Positions 36,994-46,328 of a DNA stretch of 64,000 bases are shown in pieces (the stretch's first letter is position 1; each line of letters opens with the position of its first letter). The stretch is from NCBI RefSeq assembly GCF_023016005.1, contig NZ_JALKAZ010000001.1, forward strand, positions 1,426,001 to 1,490,000, read 5' to 3'. Both the position numbers and the translations under genes were made by a program. A model generated the notes under the pieces. The model did not search any database. It worked only from the letters and a program-made list of their open reading frames with translations, and had not been told where the DNA came from. The stretch is from Erythrobacter sp. F6033. GTDB lineage: Bacteria > Pseudomonadota > Alphaproteobacteria > Sphingomonadales > Sphingomonadaceae.

Positions 36994-38058
36994 CTAAACG
37001 ATGAGCTTGTCCAACGAACGGCCAAGCGATCTTGCTGTTAAATCAACCATGGGGACCACGCGCGCGTAATTCAACCTTGTGGGGCCAATCACGCCCAGAA
37101 CTCCCACAACACGGCCTTCACGATCACGATAGGGCGAAGCGATGACCGACGAGCCGGAAAGACCGAAAAGCCTGTTCTCGCTGCCTATAAATATGCGCGT
37201 CGCATCGGCGTCCCGTGCGCTCTCCAAGAGGCTTGCAACAGATTGTTTGTCTTCCAAATCATCGAGCAGAGAGCGGACGCGGTCGATATCGTCCAGTGCG
37301 GCGTCGTCCAGCAAGTTTGCTGCACCGCGAACGATTAGGACGGGCCGCTCGTTTGCATCCTCGCTCCAAACGGCAAGTCCGCGTTCCACCAAGTCCCGGC
37401 TCGCATCATCAAGCTGCGTTTGCCCCGTTGAAATCTCTGCGCGCATCGCCTGCGACGCTTCGGCAAGCGTACGGCCTGCAAGCCGGGCCGTGATATAATT
37501 CGTCGCCCGGTCGAGCGAACTTTGGGTCAGCGCACCGCCCAATTCAACAACGCGGTTCTCGACACCGCCATCTTCCCCAACAAGGACCGCAAGCGCCCTA
37601 CCCTGACCCAAATCGACAAGGTTGAATTGCGCGAGTTTCTGCTCGCGTGTCGGGACCATCACCATGCCCGCTGCGCCGGACAGATCAGACAGCAGCGCGC
37701 TCGCTTGTTTCAGAGCGTGTTCGACCGGGCCGCTTTCCGAAAGCCGCGCTTCAATCTGAGCGCGTTCGTCTTTCGTCGGCTCGGCCACCCGCATCATGCC
37801 GTCTACGAATATTCTCAAGCCCGCATCGGTAGGAAGGCGTCCGGCGCTCGTATGCGGCGCGGCGAGCAGACCGAGGCTTTCCAAGTCAGCCAATACGGAA
37901 CGGATAGAGGCGGATGAAAGGTTGAGCGTACCATCGGACGCCAGTGTCTTTGACCCGACCGGCTGCCCGCTATCGATATAACCCTCTACCACCCGCCGGA
38001 AAATCTCCCGGGCGCGTTCGGTCAGTTCGGTGATAGGTGGTGAGGCCATTACCCCCAT
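36994..38058 (-). CDS. hrcA: Heat-inducible transcription repressor HrcA
   Basis: 354 residues. N-terminal winged helix (REIFRRVVEGYIDSGQPVGSKTL) and the HrcA-specific region (SSASIRSVLADLESLGLLAAPHTSAGRLPTD). It normally represses groESL via CIRCE. Two in-frame ATGs (38058 and 38049) are possible; neither has a clear ribosome site. Divergent from rph. Confidence 0.95.
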   Translation of the reverse strand: MGVMASPPITELTERAREIFRRVVEGYIDSGQPVGSKTLASDGTLNLSSASIRSVLADLESLGLLAAPHTSAGRLPTDAGLRIFVDGMMRVAEPTKDERAQIEARLSESGPVEHALKQASALLSDLSGAAGMVMVPTREQKLAQFNLVDLGQGRALAVLVGEDGGVENRVVELGGALTQSSLDRATNYITARLAGRTLAEASQAMRAEISTGQTQLDDASRDLVERGLAVWSEDANERPVLIVRGAANLLDDAALDDIDRVRSLLDDLEDKQSVASLLESARDADATRIFIGSENRLFGLSGSSVIASPYRDREGRVVGVLGVIGPTRLNYARVVPMVDLTARSLGRSLDKLIV

Positions 38059-38153
38059 TTAGCGAAGGATCGGCGTTCGCCAAGCCTTGCGGTGTTGCAT
38101 GATCCCCTTCACACCCCGCGACAACACGAATCAGAACAAGCAGGAGCTACCAA

Positions 38154-38867
38154 ATGCGCCCTTCAGGACGCGCGCCAGACGAAATGCGCGCTATCACAAT
38201 TGAAACCGGATACACCAAGCACGCTGAGGGTTCCTGTCTAATCAGTTTCGGGGATACGAAAGTTCTTTGCACCGCCTCGGTTGAAGAGCGCATTCCGCCT
38301 TGGCTTCGCGGTAAAGGCGAAGGCTGGGTCACAGGCGAATATTCGATGCTCCCCCGCGCCACGCACACGCGCGGTAGCAGAGAGGCCGCGCGCGGCAAGC
38401 AATCGGGTCGAACTCAGGAAATTCAGCGTCTTATTGGACGTTCTTTGCGTGCTGTGGTCGATCTCAAGAAGCTGGGCGAACGTCAGATCACCTTGGACTG
38501 CGATGTTATCCAGGCCGACGGTGGTACGCGCACAGCCTCGATTTCGGGCGCATGGGTCGCCCTGCGTCTCGCCGTGAACAGCCTGATCGCTTCGGGGGAC
38601 CTCAAAGAAGATCCGATCACAGCGCAGGTCGCAGCCATCTCCTGCGGGATATATAAGGGCACGCCGGTCCTCGATCTCGACTATCCCGAGGATAGCGATG
38701 CCGATGCTGATGCAAACTTTGTGTTGATTTCGGGCGGACAGATTGCGGAAGTTCAAGCCACCGCTGAAGGCGCGACCTACGATGAAGAAGGCCTTCTACG
38801 CCTCCTGCGTCTCGCCAACATTGGCTGCGACGGCATCTTCAAGGCACAATTGGAAGCGGTAAAATGA
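38154..38867 (+). CDS. rph: Ribonuclease PH
   Basis: 3'-phosphorolytic exoribonuclease that trims tRNA precursors. 237 residues. [27 protein letters not shown] is the family N-terminus; [15 protein letters not shown] and the C-terminal [13 protein letters not shown] are present. CAGGAG upstream. The stop overlaps the rdgB start (ATGA). Confidence 0.97.
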   Translation: MRPSGRAPDEMRAITIETGYTKHAEGSCLISFGDTKVLCTASVEERIPPWLRGKGEGWVTGEYSMLPRATHTRGSREAARGKQSGRTQEIQRLIGRSLRAVVDLKKLGERQITLDCDVIQADGGTRTASISGAWVALRLAVNSLIASGDLKEDPITAQVAAISCGIYKGTPVLDLDYPEDSDADADANFVLISGGQIAEVQATAEGATYDEEGLLRLLRLANIGCDGIFKAQLEAVK

Positions 38868-39493
38868 CACGAAAGCTGGGTGGCGGGTCGCTTGTGATCG
38901 CGACCCACAATTCGGGGAAACTCAAAGAGATTTCCGCGTTGCTTGACCCTTACGGAATGAAGTGCATTTCGGCGGGTTCTCTGGGCCTGCCGGAACCTGC
39001 CGAAACGGGTGCAACTTTCGCTGAGAACGCCCTTATCAAAGCGCGCGCGGCGGCGGAGGCTTCGGGCTTGGCCGCGCTTGCCGACGATAGCGGCCTCGGT
39101 GTTGATGCTCTCGGCGGGCGTCCCGGCGTATACACTGCGGATTGGGCCGAGCGGCAATGGTTCGAAGGGGAGCCAGGCCGCGACTGGTACATGGCGATGG
39201 GCAAGGTCGAAGGCTTCTTGCAACAGCAAGGCGTCGGAACTGATCGTTCGGCAGCGTTCCACTGTGTGCTGGCGCTCGCTTGGCCAGACGGTGAGCATGT
39301 TGTTTATGAAGGCAAGTGCTCAGGTTCGCTGACATGGCCACCACGCGGTGAGATGGGCTTCGGATATGATCCGGTCTTCATTCCTCGCGGTGCGGAGCAG
39401 ACTTTCGCCGAAATCGAACCGTCAGAAAAACACGCGATCAGCCACCGCGCCGACGCATTTGCCAAACTTGTCGCGGATCAATTCGGCGTCTGA
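38864..39493 (+). CDS. rdgB: XTP/dITP pyrophosphatase (HAM1/RdgB)
   Basis: Removes non-canonical purine nucleoside triphosphates. 209 residues. Substrate motif [36 protein letters not shown] and [11 protein letters not shown] are intact. Translationally coupled to rph; its stop directly abuts the convergent CAP lipoprotein gene. Confidence 0.97.
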   Translation: MTRKLGGGSLVIATHNSGKLKEISALLDPYGMKCISAGSLGLPEPAETGATFAENALIKARAAAEASGLAALADDSGLGVDALGGRPGVYTADWAERQWFEGEPGRDWYMAMGKVEGFLQQQGVGTDRSAAFHCVLALAWPDGEHVVYEGKCSGSLTWPPRGEMGFGYDPVFIPRGAEQTFAEIEPSEKHAISHRADAFAKLVADQFGV

Positions 39494-40150
39494 CTAGTAG
39501 GCAAACCGACCGACGAAGTTGCCCGGTGGACTGTAGCGGCAGACGAGAACATCACGGCCATTACCGGTAGCGATCCCGCATCCCAGCTTGGTTGTCTCGC
39601 GCCAGATGACCTGAGTGTAGTGCCCGACATCCTGCCAGCGCCCCGTGTTGCTCACATATGGGAAAGCGGCGTGGATGTAATACTGTTTCTCATCGATCCA
39701 ACCGGCGGCCATTCGCTCGTAAGAAAATGCTCCTTGCGTACCTGCCCACAGGTTTTCGCCTTGGCCGACACGGGTGCTGCCTGCGCTGTGTTCAAATCTA
39801 CCACTTGACGCCAATTCCTCGGCATATGCTAGAGCCTGTGCGTTGAGATCATCATCAAGGACAAGCGCAGGAGTGCCCACCTCTTGGCGGGCTGCGTTAT
39901 GGTCGCGCAACATTACCTCAAGCATTTGCTCCTGACGCGACGATGCGGTGCCAGTCGTTGGCGAAGGACTTGGGGTTGGAGAAGGACTTGGGCTCGGGCT
40001 CGGGGAAGGCGATGGGCTTGGCGAAGGCGCCACTGCACCGGAATTGCCGCTATGAGCTGGTCCATCGCCCCCGCCGCAACCGGACAGCGCACTCGCCATC
40101 GAAACAATCATTATACCGGTCGTGTAGAACATTTTTGGGCCCGTTTTCAT
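39494..40150 (-). CDS. CAP/SCP-domain lipoprotein with Pro-Ser linker
   Basis: 218 residues. Lipoprotein signal ending ALSGC, then a low-complexity Pro-Ser dipeptide linker (about residues 42-65) and a CAP domain: DHNAARQEVGTPAL, HSAGSTRVGQGENLW, GHYTQVIWRETTKLGCG and VCRYSPPGNFVG. CAP proteins are secreted; enzymatic activity is not established. The start was chosen at MKTGPKMF because of AAGG 10 bases upstream. It interrupts the usual rph-rdgB-hemW order. Confidence 0.88.
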   Translation of the reverse strand: MKTGPKMFYTTGIMIVSMASALSGCGGGDGPAHSGNSGAVAPSPSPSPSPSPSPSPSPTPSPSPTTGTASSRQEQMLEVMLRDHNAARQEVGTPALVLDDDLNAQALAYAEELASSGRFEHSAGSTRVGQGENLWAGTQGAFSYERMAAGWIDEKQYYIHAAFPYVSNTGRWQDVGHYTQVIWRETTKLGCGIATGNGRDVLVCRYSPPGNFVGRFAY

Positions 40151-40318
40151 GCATCTGCCTTTGACTGACCATGTGAAAGATCGATTGAACAATCATGCTT
40201 AATGTCCGTTAGTCAAAACCATTGGGCTCGCTTTTCTCACCGCTGGTGGTTTGTCGGGTCATTTACCGGGACAAACTGATCGATTGGCTTTTTCACCCGC
40301 GCATCGCATAGGGAGAAT

Positions 40319-41470
40319 GTGGCGAAAGCACTCTATATCCACTGGCCCTTCTGCGCGAAGAAATGCCCCTATTGCGACTTCAATTCGCATGTCCGCGACA
40401 CTGTTGACGTGGGTGTTTGGGAAGCATCTTTGCTCGCCGATATGCGGGCGGAGGCTAAGGTCGCTAGCGGTGAAACGCTTTCCTCGATCTTCTTTGGAGG
40501 GGGGACGCCGTCTCTGATGCCACCTGCATTGGTGGGCTCGCTGCTTGCCGAAGCAGAGGCATTGTGGGGTTTCGATGAGGGCATCGAGATCACCCTTGAG
40601 GCCAATCCATCCTCTGTAGAAGCAGCCAATTTCGCCGCGTTGGCAGGTGCGGGCATCAATCGCGTATCGCTCGGCGTGCAGTCTTTGGACGACGAAACTT
40701 TACGTTGGTTAGGGCGACTTCACGGGAGCCTAGAAGCACTGAACGCGCTTGAGACAGCGCAAGAACACTTCAAGCGCGTCAATTTCGACCTGATTTATGC
40801 CCTCCCCGATCAGACACCCGCGCAATGGCAATCGCAGCTGGAAACAGCTCTAAAATTCGGCACTTCTCATTTATCGCTTTACCAACTCACAATCGAACCG
40901 GGCACAAGGTTCGCAACAGATGTGCGGCGCGGCATTTTTGAACCGCTTGATGATGACGCCGCAGCAGAATTGTTTTCGCTTACGCAGGAATTGACTGAGG
41001 CGGCGGGGCTACCCGCCTACGAAACCAGCAACCATGCGCGTGTTGGCGAGGAAAGCCGGCACAATCTCACCTATTGGCGATATCAGGATTACGCGGGCAT
41101 CGGTCCGGGCGCGCATGGCAGACGCGGTGGTTTTGCGACCACACGGCACAAGAAGCCCGAGAATTATCTGACTGCCGTGAAAGACCGCGGTCACGGTATT
41201 GCGGAACAGCGGATGCTTTCCGCCAGCGACCAAGCTGCCGAAGCCTTGCTAATGGGTCTGCGCCTTACCGAGGGGATTGACCTTACATACATGGCAGAGC
41301 GTTTCGGATTGCCCGCTGCAGCTTTGATCAAATCCGACAAGTTTGAGCAATATCGCGACCTCGGCCTGATGTGGGCTGATCAAGGACGGATCGGCGTTAT
41401 GCCCGCTGGTCGTCCGCTTCTCGACGGACTTCTCGGAGAGATCGTCGCCGATACGTTGGTGGAGGCATGA
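40319..41470 (+). CDS. hemW: Radical SAM heme chaperone HemW
   Basis: 383 residues. Radical SAM cluster CxxxCxxC at C12, C16 and C19 (CAKKCPYCDF), with GGGTPSLM and VNFDLIYALPDQT as in the HemN-like HemW group. It lacks the CxxC-distal features of oxygen-independent coproporphyrinogen oxidase, so heme loading is the better call. The start is GTG directly after AGGGAGAAT; the overlapping ATG is in another frame. Confidence 0.93.
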   Translation: MAKALYIHWPFCAKKCPYCDFNSHVRDTVDVGVWEASLLADMRAEAKVASGETLSSIFFGGGTPSLMPPALVGSLLAEAEALWGFDEGIEITLEANPSSVEAANFAALAGAGINRVSLGVQSLDDETLRWLGRLHGSLEALNALETAQEHFKRVNFDLIYALPDQTPAQWQSQLETALKFGTSHLSLYQLTIEPGTRFATDVRRGIFEPLDDDAAAELFSLTQELTEAAGLPAYETSNHARVGEESRHNLTYWRYQDYAGIGPGAHGRRGGFATTRHKKPENYLTAVKDRGHGIAEQRMLSASDQAAEALLMGLRLTEGIDLTYMAERFGLPAAALIKSDKFEQYRDLGLMWADQGRIGVMPAGRPLLDGLLGEIVADTLVEA

Positions 41471-42366
41471 GCCGCGAAGACATCCTCGGCGCGTGGCACT
41501 CATTTCTCACTGATAGCAAGCGGCGATCCCCGCATACCGTCCGCGCCTACACATCGGCGGCGCAGCGCATTATCGTGGCCAAGGATATTTCCAGTTTTGC
41601 GGAGGTCGCATCGCTCGAAGCGCATGATTTGCGCGCGCACCTCGCCTCGCGCCGGGCCGAGGGACTGGCCAATACCAGCGCCGCGAGAGAGTTGTCCGCG
41701 CTGAAAGCCTTCATCGCATTTGCCCGCAGCGAAAGCGGCGATCCCGATCCATCTGCGCCCCGCGTTCGCGGCCCCCGGCTCAAAAAAGGGCTGCCCCGCC
41801 CCATTACGCCCGACGAAGCCGTCAACATCGCCGATATGGTGGACGACACCGCGAGCGACGATTGGGTCGGCGCAAGAGATCGCGCAGTGCTGCTGCTGAT
41901 GTACGGATCAGGCCTGCGAATTGCCGAGGCCCTGTCTCTCAATGGCGGCGATGTCCCTCTGGGAGAAACCCTTCAGGTGACGGGGAAAGGCGGCAAGCAG
42001 CGCGTCGTGCCGCTCCTGCCAATAGTACGGGAAGCCGTATCAGAATATGCCAGCGCCTGCCCCTACCCCCTCGCGCCGAAAGAACCCTTGTTCCGCGGCG
42101 CAAAAGGCGGAGCGTTGTCTCAGGGCATGGTGCAAAAGGCGATGGCAAAGGCGAGGCGGGCGCTTGGCTTGCCCGACACCGCGACACCGCACGCATTGCG
42201 GCATTCCTTCGCCACGCATTTGCTCAGCGCCGGAGCGGATTTGCGGAGTTTACAGGAGCTATTGGGCCACGCCTCGCTGGGATCAACGCAGATTTACACC
42301 AAGGTCGATGCGGCCGGCTTGCTGGAGAATTATCGAAGTGCGCATCCTAGGGCGGGGAAGGGTTAG
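41467..42366 (+). CDS. xerC: Tyrosine recombinase, XerC type
   Basis: 299 residues. All catalytic residues are visible: R151 in GSGLRIAEAL, Lys in GKGGKQR, HALRHSFATH, LGHASL and Y277 in STQIYTKV. The N-terminal SAM-like domain begins with SPHTVRAYTSAAQ. It resolves chromosome dimers at dif. The start overlaps hemW (ATGA). The partner XerD is not in the window. Not adjacent to the tRNA, so no sign that it is a mobile-element integrase. Confidence 0.87.
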   Translation: MSREDILGAWHSFLTDSKRRSPHTVRAYTSAAQRIIVAKDISSFAEVASLEAHDLRAHLASRRAEGLANTSAARELSALKAFIAFARSESGDPDPSAPRVRGPRLKKGLPRPITPDEAVNIADMVDDTASDDWVGARDRAVLLLMYGSGLRIAEALSLNGGDVPLGETLQVTGKGGKQRVVPLLPIVREAVSEYASACPYPLAPKEPLFRGAKGGALSQGMVQKAMAKARRALGLPDTATPHALRHSFATHLLSAGADLRSLQELLGHASLGSTQIYTKVDAAGLLENYRSAHPRAGKG

Positions 42367-42378
42367 GTTGAAGTAGAA

Positions 42379-42393
42379 AGCGGACGTTCCGCT
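42379..42393. repeat. Inverted repeat at the 3' end of xerC
   Basis: AGCGGA-CGT-TCCGCT forms a 6-bp perfect stem with a 3-base loop, 13 bp after the xerC stop. The following 30 bases (TAACGACCCACTTGCGGGCATTC) could extend it with a second short hairpin. It has no T-run, so a Rho-independent terminator is unlikely. Confidence 0.6.
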
Positions 42394-42439
42394 AACGACC
42401 CACTTGCGGGCATTCACAACTGCACTAAAATCGAAACCC

Positions 42440-42763
42440 ATGGCTCTGCACGCAGGATTATTGGACATCTTGAGGTTCTTCGCTTCGTCTGCGGACGAAC
42501 AGATTGTCTATCTCACAAGTCGAGAATGGGACAACAAAGATGAACTTGACGAGCTGATTGATGATTTTTTTGAGGAGCTGGTCCCAATAATGGATGCTAA
42601 GGATCAGTGGCGATCACAGTATCCATACATCAGTAAACTCTACGACACGTTCCCCGATAAGTGGGAGGAGGACGAGACTGTAAGCTCCATCGCAGCTCTG
42701 AAGAGTGGCGCATTTTGGCAGAGTATAAGGGCAATCGCGAAGTCAGCTCTTGTGCAGCAGTAG
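42440..42763 (+). CDS. Small acidic hypothetical protein, AT-rich
   Basis: 107 residues from ATG; a TTG 12 codons upstream is also in frame. No signal peptide, no membrane segment, no motif I recognise. The protein is acidic and Trp/Phe-rich (EWDNKDELDELIDDFFEELVP). The gene is visibly more AT-rich and uses A/T-ending codons more than its neighbours, so it may be a recent acquisition. It sits between the xerC 3' palindrome and convergent gshB, in an otherwise conserved region. Function unknown. Confidence 0.6.
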   Translation: MALHAGLLDILRFFASSADEQIVYLTSREWDNKDELDELIDDFFEELVPIMDAKDQWRSQYPYISKLYDTFPDKWEEDETVSSIAALKSGAFWQSIRAIAKSALVQQ

Positions 42764-42836
42764 ACTTTATCGGATGCCTGCCCCCACCTCTGAGAACAGA
42801 CATAGTCGTGTCCAACCATGCTAGGTAAAAGCCGAC

Positions 42837-43790
42837 TTAACCGGCCAACCGCGCCTCAATCGCATCCCAGATCATGCCCGCCGTATCCGTCCCATTAAAC
42901 TTATCAATCGCCACAATCCCCGTTGGCGATGTGACGTTGATCTCGGTCAGCCATTTGCCGCCGATTACGTCGATGCCTACGAATGTTAGGCCGAGTCTTT
43001 TCAATTCCGGTCCCATCGCGTCGCATATTTCCTGCTCGCGCTCGGTTAGCCCCGTCGCTTCTGCGCTGCCGCCCATTGCCAGGTTGCTGCGGAACTCTCC
43101 CTCGCCCGGAATACGGTTGATCGCGCCTGCGACTTCTCCGTCGATCAGGACGATACGCTTATCGCCTTCGGCCACTTCGGGGAGGAACGGTTGAACCATA
43201 TGCGGCTCTGGCCATGTCTGGTTGAAGACTTCAAACAATGCGGTGAGGTTGTCGCCGCTATCCGGCACGCGGAAAATTGCCTTGCCGCCATTGCCGTGGA
43301 TCGGCTTTACGACGACCGCGCCGTGCTCTGCCATAAAGCGCTTAACCTCATCGGGTGAACGCGTGATCAGTGTCGGCGGCATGAAACGGCGATAATCCAG
43401 CACCATCACCTTTTCAGGCGCATTGCGGACATTGGCGGGGTCATTGACCACCAAAGTCTCGTCCTTGATCCGCTCAAGCAGGTGGGTCGCGGTGATATAG
43501 CCCATGTGAAACGGGGGATCCTGACGCATCAGGATCACATCGATATCTTTGCCGAGATCGAGCCGCTGCATCTCGCCTTTCGCAACGTGATCTCCAACAA
43601 CGCGCTGCAACTTCACAGGTGCGCATTCGGCAAAGAGGCGGTCATCCGCATCCAGTGTTAAGCTTTCGACGTGGTATTCAAAAACTTCGTATCCGCGCTC
43701 CTGCGCCGTAAGCATCAGGGCAAAGGAGCTGTCGCCAGCGATATTGATATCTTCGATTGGGTCCATCTGGACCGCGACGCGCAAGGTCAT
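42837..43790 (-). CDS. gshB: Glutathione synthetase
   Basis: Joins gamma-glutamylcysteine and glycine with ATP. 317 residues. ATP-grasp motifs VKPIHGNGGKAIFRV and FVGIDVIGGKWLTEINVTSPTG are clear; the N-terminal VAVQMDPIEDINIAGDSSFALML matches the bacterial GshB family. Lies 24 bp after yraN, in the rsmI-yraN-gshB order common in alphaproteobacteria. Confidence 0.96.
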   Translation of the reverse strand: MTLRVAVQMDPIEDINIAGDSSFALMLTAQERGYEVFEYHVESLTLDADDRLFAECAPVKLQRVVGDHVAKGEMQRLDLGKDIDVILMRQDPPFHMGYITATHLLERIKDETLVVNDPANVRNAPEKVMVLDYRRFMPPTLITRSPDEVKRFMAEHGAVVVKPIHGNGGKAIFRVPDSGDNLTALFEVFNQTWPEPHMVQPFLPEVAEGDKRIVLIDGEVAGAINRIPGEGEFRSNLAMGGSAEATGLTEREQEICDAMGPELKRLGLTFVGIDVIGGKWLTEINVTSPTGIVAIDKFNGTDTAGMIWDAIEARLAG

Positions 43791-43814
43791 GCGGAAATCC
43801 TCTGGTCTTTACCT

Positions 43815-44171
43815 TTAGGGTTGAAACGCGTTGGTGATGTGGCGTGGCCGGGTGCCGGGTGCAAGGAGGATCACGTCGATCCGCAAATCATCATCCGGTT
43901 CGGCATGCTCGTGAGCGACAACTTCGGCCGCAGCAGCAACTCGCAAAAGACGGCGTTCATCAATCGCCGTATCGAGATCGGCGGCACGTTTGCGCCATTT
44001 TACCTCGATAAAGGCGGTGAGGCTGTCTTTTCGAGCGATCAGATCAATCTCGCCAACGGGTGTTTTGACCCGCTCGGCCAGAATTTGCCAACCTTGCTGC
44101 GCGAGCCATTGCGCCGCCTGCACCTCTCCTTCGCGCCCCTTACGCTCCGCAATTTCGCGCTTCGCAGTCAC
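43815..44171 (-). CDS. yraN: YraN family endonuclease-like protein
   Basis: 118 residues, UPF0102. KGREGEVQAAQWLAQQGWQIL ... GEIDLIARKDSLTAFIEVKWR has the D-ExK restriction-endonuclease-like core (D in GEIDLIA and ExK in EVKWR). Start overlaps the rsmI stop (ATGA). Role in DNA metabolism is not established. Confidence 0.9.
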   Translation of the reverse strand: MTAKREIAERKGREGEVQAAQWLAQQGWQILAERVKTPVGEIDLIARKDSLTAFIEVKWRKRAADLDTAIDERRLLRVAAAAEVVAHEHAEPDDDLRIDVILLAPGTRPRHITNAFQP

Positions 44172-45025
44172 AGCGATTTCAGCTCGACTGCTCGGGAATA
44201 CAGTGCCTGCCGGTCGAGACCGGTTGCTTTCGACACTTTGGCAGCGGCCTTGCTCGGGCTCATTTCCTCCAAAGCTTCGCGCAGCAACGCATCCGGATCG
44301 GACAACAGCGTCTTTTCACCCGGCGGCCCGATCAGCAAAACGATCTCGCCCTTCGGAGGACGGGCGGCATAATGTTCCGCAAGCTCGCCAGCGGTTCCAG
44401 TGCGGCATTCCTCGTGCAGTTTGGTCAATTCTCTTGCCACGGCGACCTCTCGATCAGGCCAAAATTCGGCAATCGTGCGCAGGCTACGCTCAAGGCGCGG
44501 GCCGGTCTCATAAAATATTAGGGTGGCACCAATCTCGCCAAGCTCCGACAAAATGTCTCCGCGCGCTTTCTCTTTCACCGGCAGAAAGCCTGCAAACAAG
44601 AACCGGTCATTCGGAAGTCCGGCGAGCGTCAGGCCAGTGATCGCTGCGCAAGCGCCGGGAAGGCTGGTGACGGCAATGCCAGCATCACGGGCGTCGCGGA
44701 CCAATCGGTAACCCGGGTCCGAGATTAAAGGCGTCCCCGCATCGCTTACCAAGGCAACCGGCTGAGAGCGGGCCAAGTCGATCAAACTCTGCCTTTGTCG
44801 GTCCGAAGCGTGATCGTCATATCGCTGCATCCGTGTCGACACACCGCAATGTTTGAGCAATTTGCCTGTTACACGAGTGTCTTCGCAGGCGATTATCTCG
44901 CACCGGCGCAGCACGTCGACAGCACGAACCGTTACATCGCCAAGATTGCCAATCGGCGTCGCTACAATATAAAGCCCCGGTTTTAGAGGTTTACTAAGGG
45001 CTGATTCAGGATCGGGCGTGTTCAT
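44168..45025 (-). CDS. rsmI: 16S rRNA (cytidine1402-2'-O)-methyltransferase RsmI
   Basis: 285 residues, tetrapyrrole-methylase fold: VATPIGNLGDVTVRAVDVL, CEDTRVTGKLL and LVSDAGTPLISDPGYRL are characteristic. Divergent from the LpoA-like gene, as in most Gram-negatives. Confidence 0.96.
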   Translation of the reverse strand: MNTPDPESALSKPLKPGLYIVATPIGNLGDVTVRAVDVLRRCEIIACEDTRVTGKLLKHCGVSTRMQRYDDHASDRQRQSLIDLARSQPVALVSDAGTPLISDPGYRLVRDARDAGIAVTSLPGACAAITGLTLAGLPNDRFLFAGFLPVKEKARGDILSELGEIGATLIFYETGPRLERSLRTIAEFWPDREVAVARELTKLHEECRTGTAGELAEHYAARPPKGEIVLLIGPPGEKTLLSDPDALLREALEEMSPSKAAAKVSKATGLDRQALYSRAVELKSL

Positions 45026-45065
45026 ATGTCCCCATCTTTGGAGCAGCGATCAGGGGTCGGCAAGA

Positions 45066-46253
45066 ATGAAGAGTTTGGGCACAACAATTTCGCGCGTATT
45101 TTCGAAGCGCGGGCTCGCCATTGCGGGCACAGCTCTGCTGCTCGGTGGGTGCTCGGTCATTCCGAAAACCGGTCCGTCGCAGACCACAGGCCCGGTCGCC
45201 ACACCGACGCCAGAACCTAGCGCGACCGCACTGCCCAGCGATGCAACGCGGCACCGTGTTGCTTTGCTTGTCCCAATGGGCGGCAACACCTCTGCTGTGG
45301 GACAGTCGCTTGCCAATGCGACAACAATGGCATTGCTCGATACCAACGCAAACAATCTGCGCATCACGACCTATGATACATCCAAAGGCGCAGGCGCAGC
45401 AGCCCGCCGTGCCATTGCAGACGGTAACAAGCTGATCCTCGGCCCGCTTTTGGCTGAAAATGTGCCGGCGGTTCAGGCCGCGGCCCGCCCAGCCAAGGTT
45501 CCAGCCATTGCGTTCTCGAATGATACCCGCGTCGCAAGTGCGGATGTCTTTCTGATGGGGCATGTTCCAGAACAATCCATCCGCCGCTCGGTCGCCTATG
45601 CTCGGGCACGCGGATCAAACAACTTTGCGGCACTCGTTCCGGAAGGCACCTACGGGCAGCGATCTTTTGATGCGCTGACTAGTGCCCTTAGCGACTACGG
45701 CGGCAACTTGATCGGTTCGGCGCAATATGCGCGCGGCAACACATCAATTGTAAGCGCGGCTCAGCGCCTTCGGGCAGCTGGCGGATATGATACAGTGCTG
45801 ATCGCCGATGGCGCGCGCCTTGCAGTTCAGGCTGCGGGCGAAGTGCGAAGCAGCGGAGCAGAAGGAACGCGGATTCTCGGAACCGAATTGTGGAGCGGCG
45901 AGTCCGTTCTCACTCGCTCTGGCGCAATCAACGGTGCTATCTTCTCGGCAGTGTCCGATGGCCGCTACAAACGTTTTGCCGACAGTTACGAAGCGCGCTT
46001 TGGCAATAAACCGTATCGTATTGCGACGCTGGGATATGACTCGGTGCTGCTGACCCTCCGCGTGGCCCGGGACTGGCGTGTAGGGCGAAACTTCCCGACT
46101 TCGATGATGTTCGACCGGGGCGGTTTCCTAGGCGTTGACGGACCGTTCCGATTTGGAAGAGATGGTATCGCGGAACGAGCGCTGGAAGTCCGTGAAGTGC
46201 GCAGCAACTCTGTTGTACCTGTTGAAGCGGCACCAACAAGCTTCGGCGGCTAA
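45066..46253 (+). CDS. Penicillin-binding protein activator-type lipoprotein (LppC/LpoA-like)
   Basis: 395 residues from MKSLGTTIS. Lipobox LLLGGC. The body (VALLVPMGGNTSAVGQSLANATTMAL ... LILGPLLAENVPAVQAA) is a periplasmic-binding-protein-type fold, as in LpoA C-terminal domains; the N-terminal TPR domain of E. coli LpoA is missing. Expected to sit in the outer membrane and activate or bind a PBP. An in-frame GTG 16 codons earlier is not supported. Confidence 0.85.
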   Translation: MKSLGTTISRVFSKRGLAIAGTALLLGGCSVIPKTGPSQTTGPVATPTPEPSATALPSDATRHRVALLVPMGGNTSAVGQSLANATTMALLDTNANNLRITTYDTSKGAGAAARRAIADGNKLILGPLLAENVPAVQAAARPAKVPAIAFSNDTRVASADVFLMGHVPEQSIRRSVAYARARGSNNFAALVPEGTYGQRSFDALTSALSDYGGNLIGSAQYARGNTSIVSAAQRLRAAGGYDTVLIADGARLAVQAAGEVRSSGAEGTRILGTELWSGESVLTRSGAINGAIFSAVSDGRYKRFADSYEARFGNKPYRIATLGYDSVLLTLRVARDWRVGRNFPTSMMFDRGGFLGVDGPFRFGRDGIAERALEVREVRSNSVVPVEAAPTSFGG

Positions 46254-46328
46254 GCTGGTTCATTAAAACCGGAGCAAAACAGGCTGCGCTCGCTTGTGAG
46301 CGCGGCCTTGCGTGTCCATATCGGATAT

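Noticed and set aside
46254..46328. LexA site expected at parE (a LexA target in some alphaproteobacteria).
   Set aside because: No GTTC-N7-GTTC or GAAC-N7-GAAC is present in the parE leader here.
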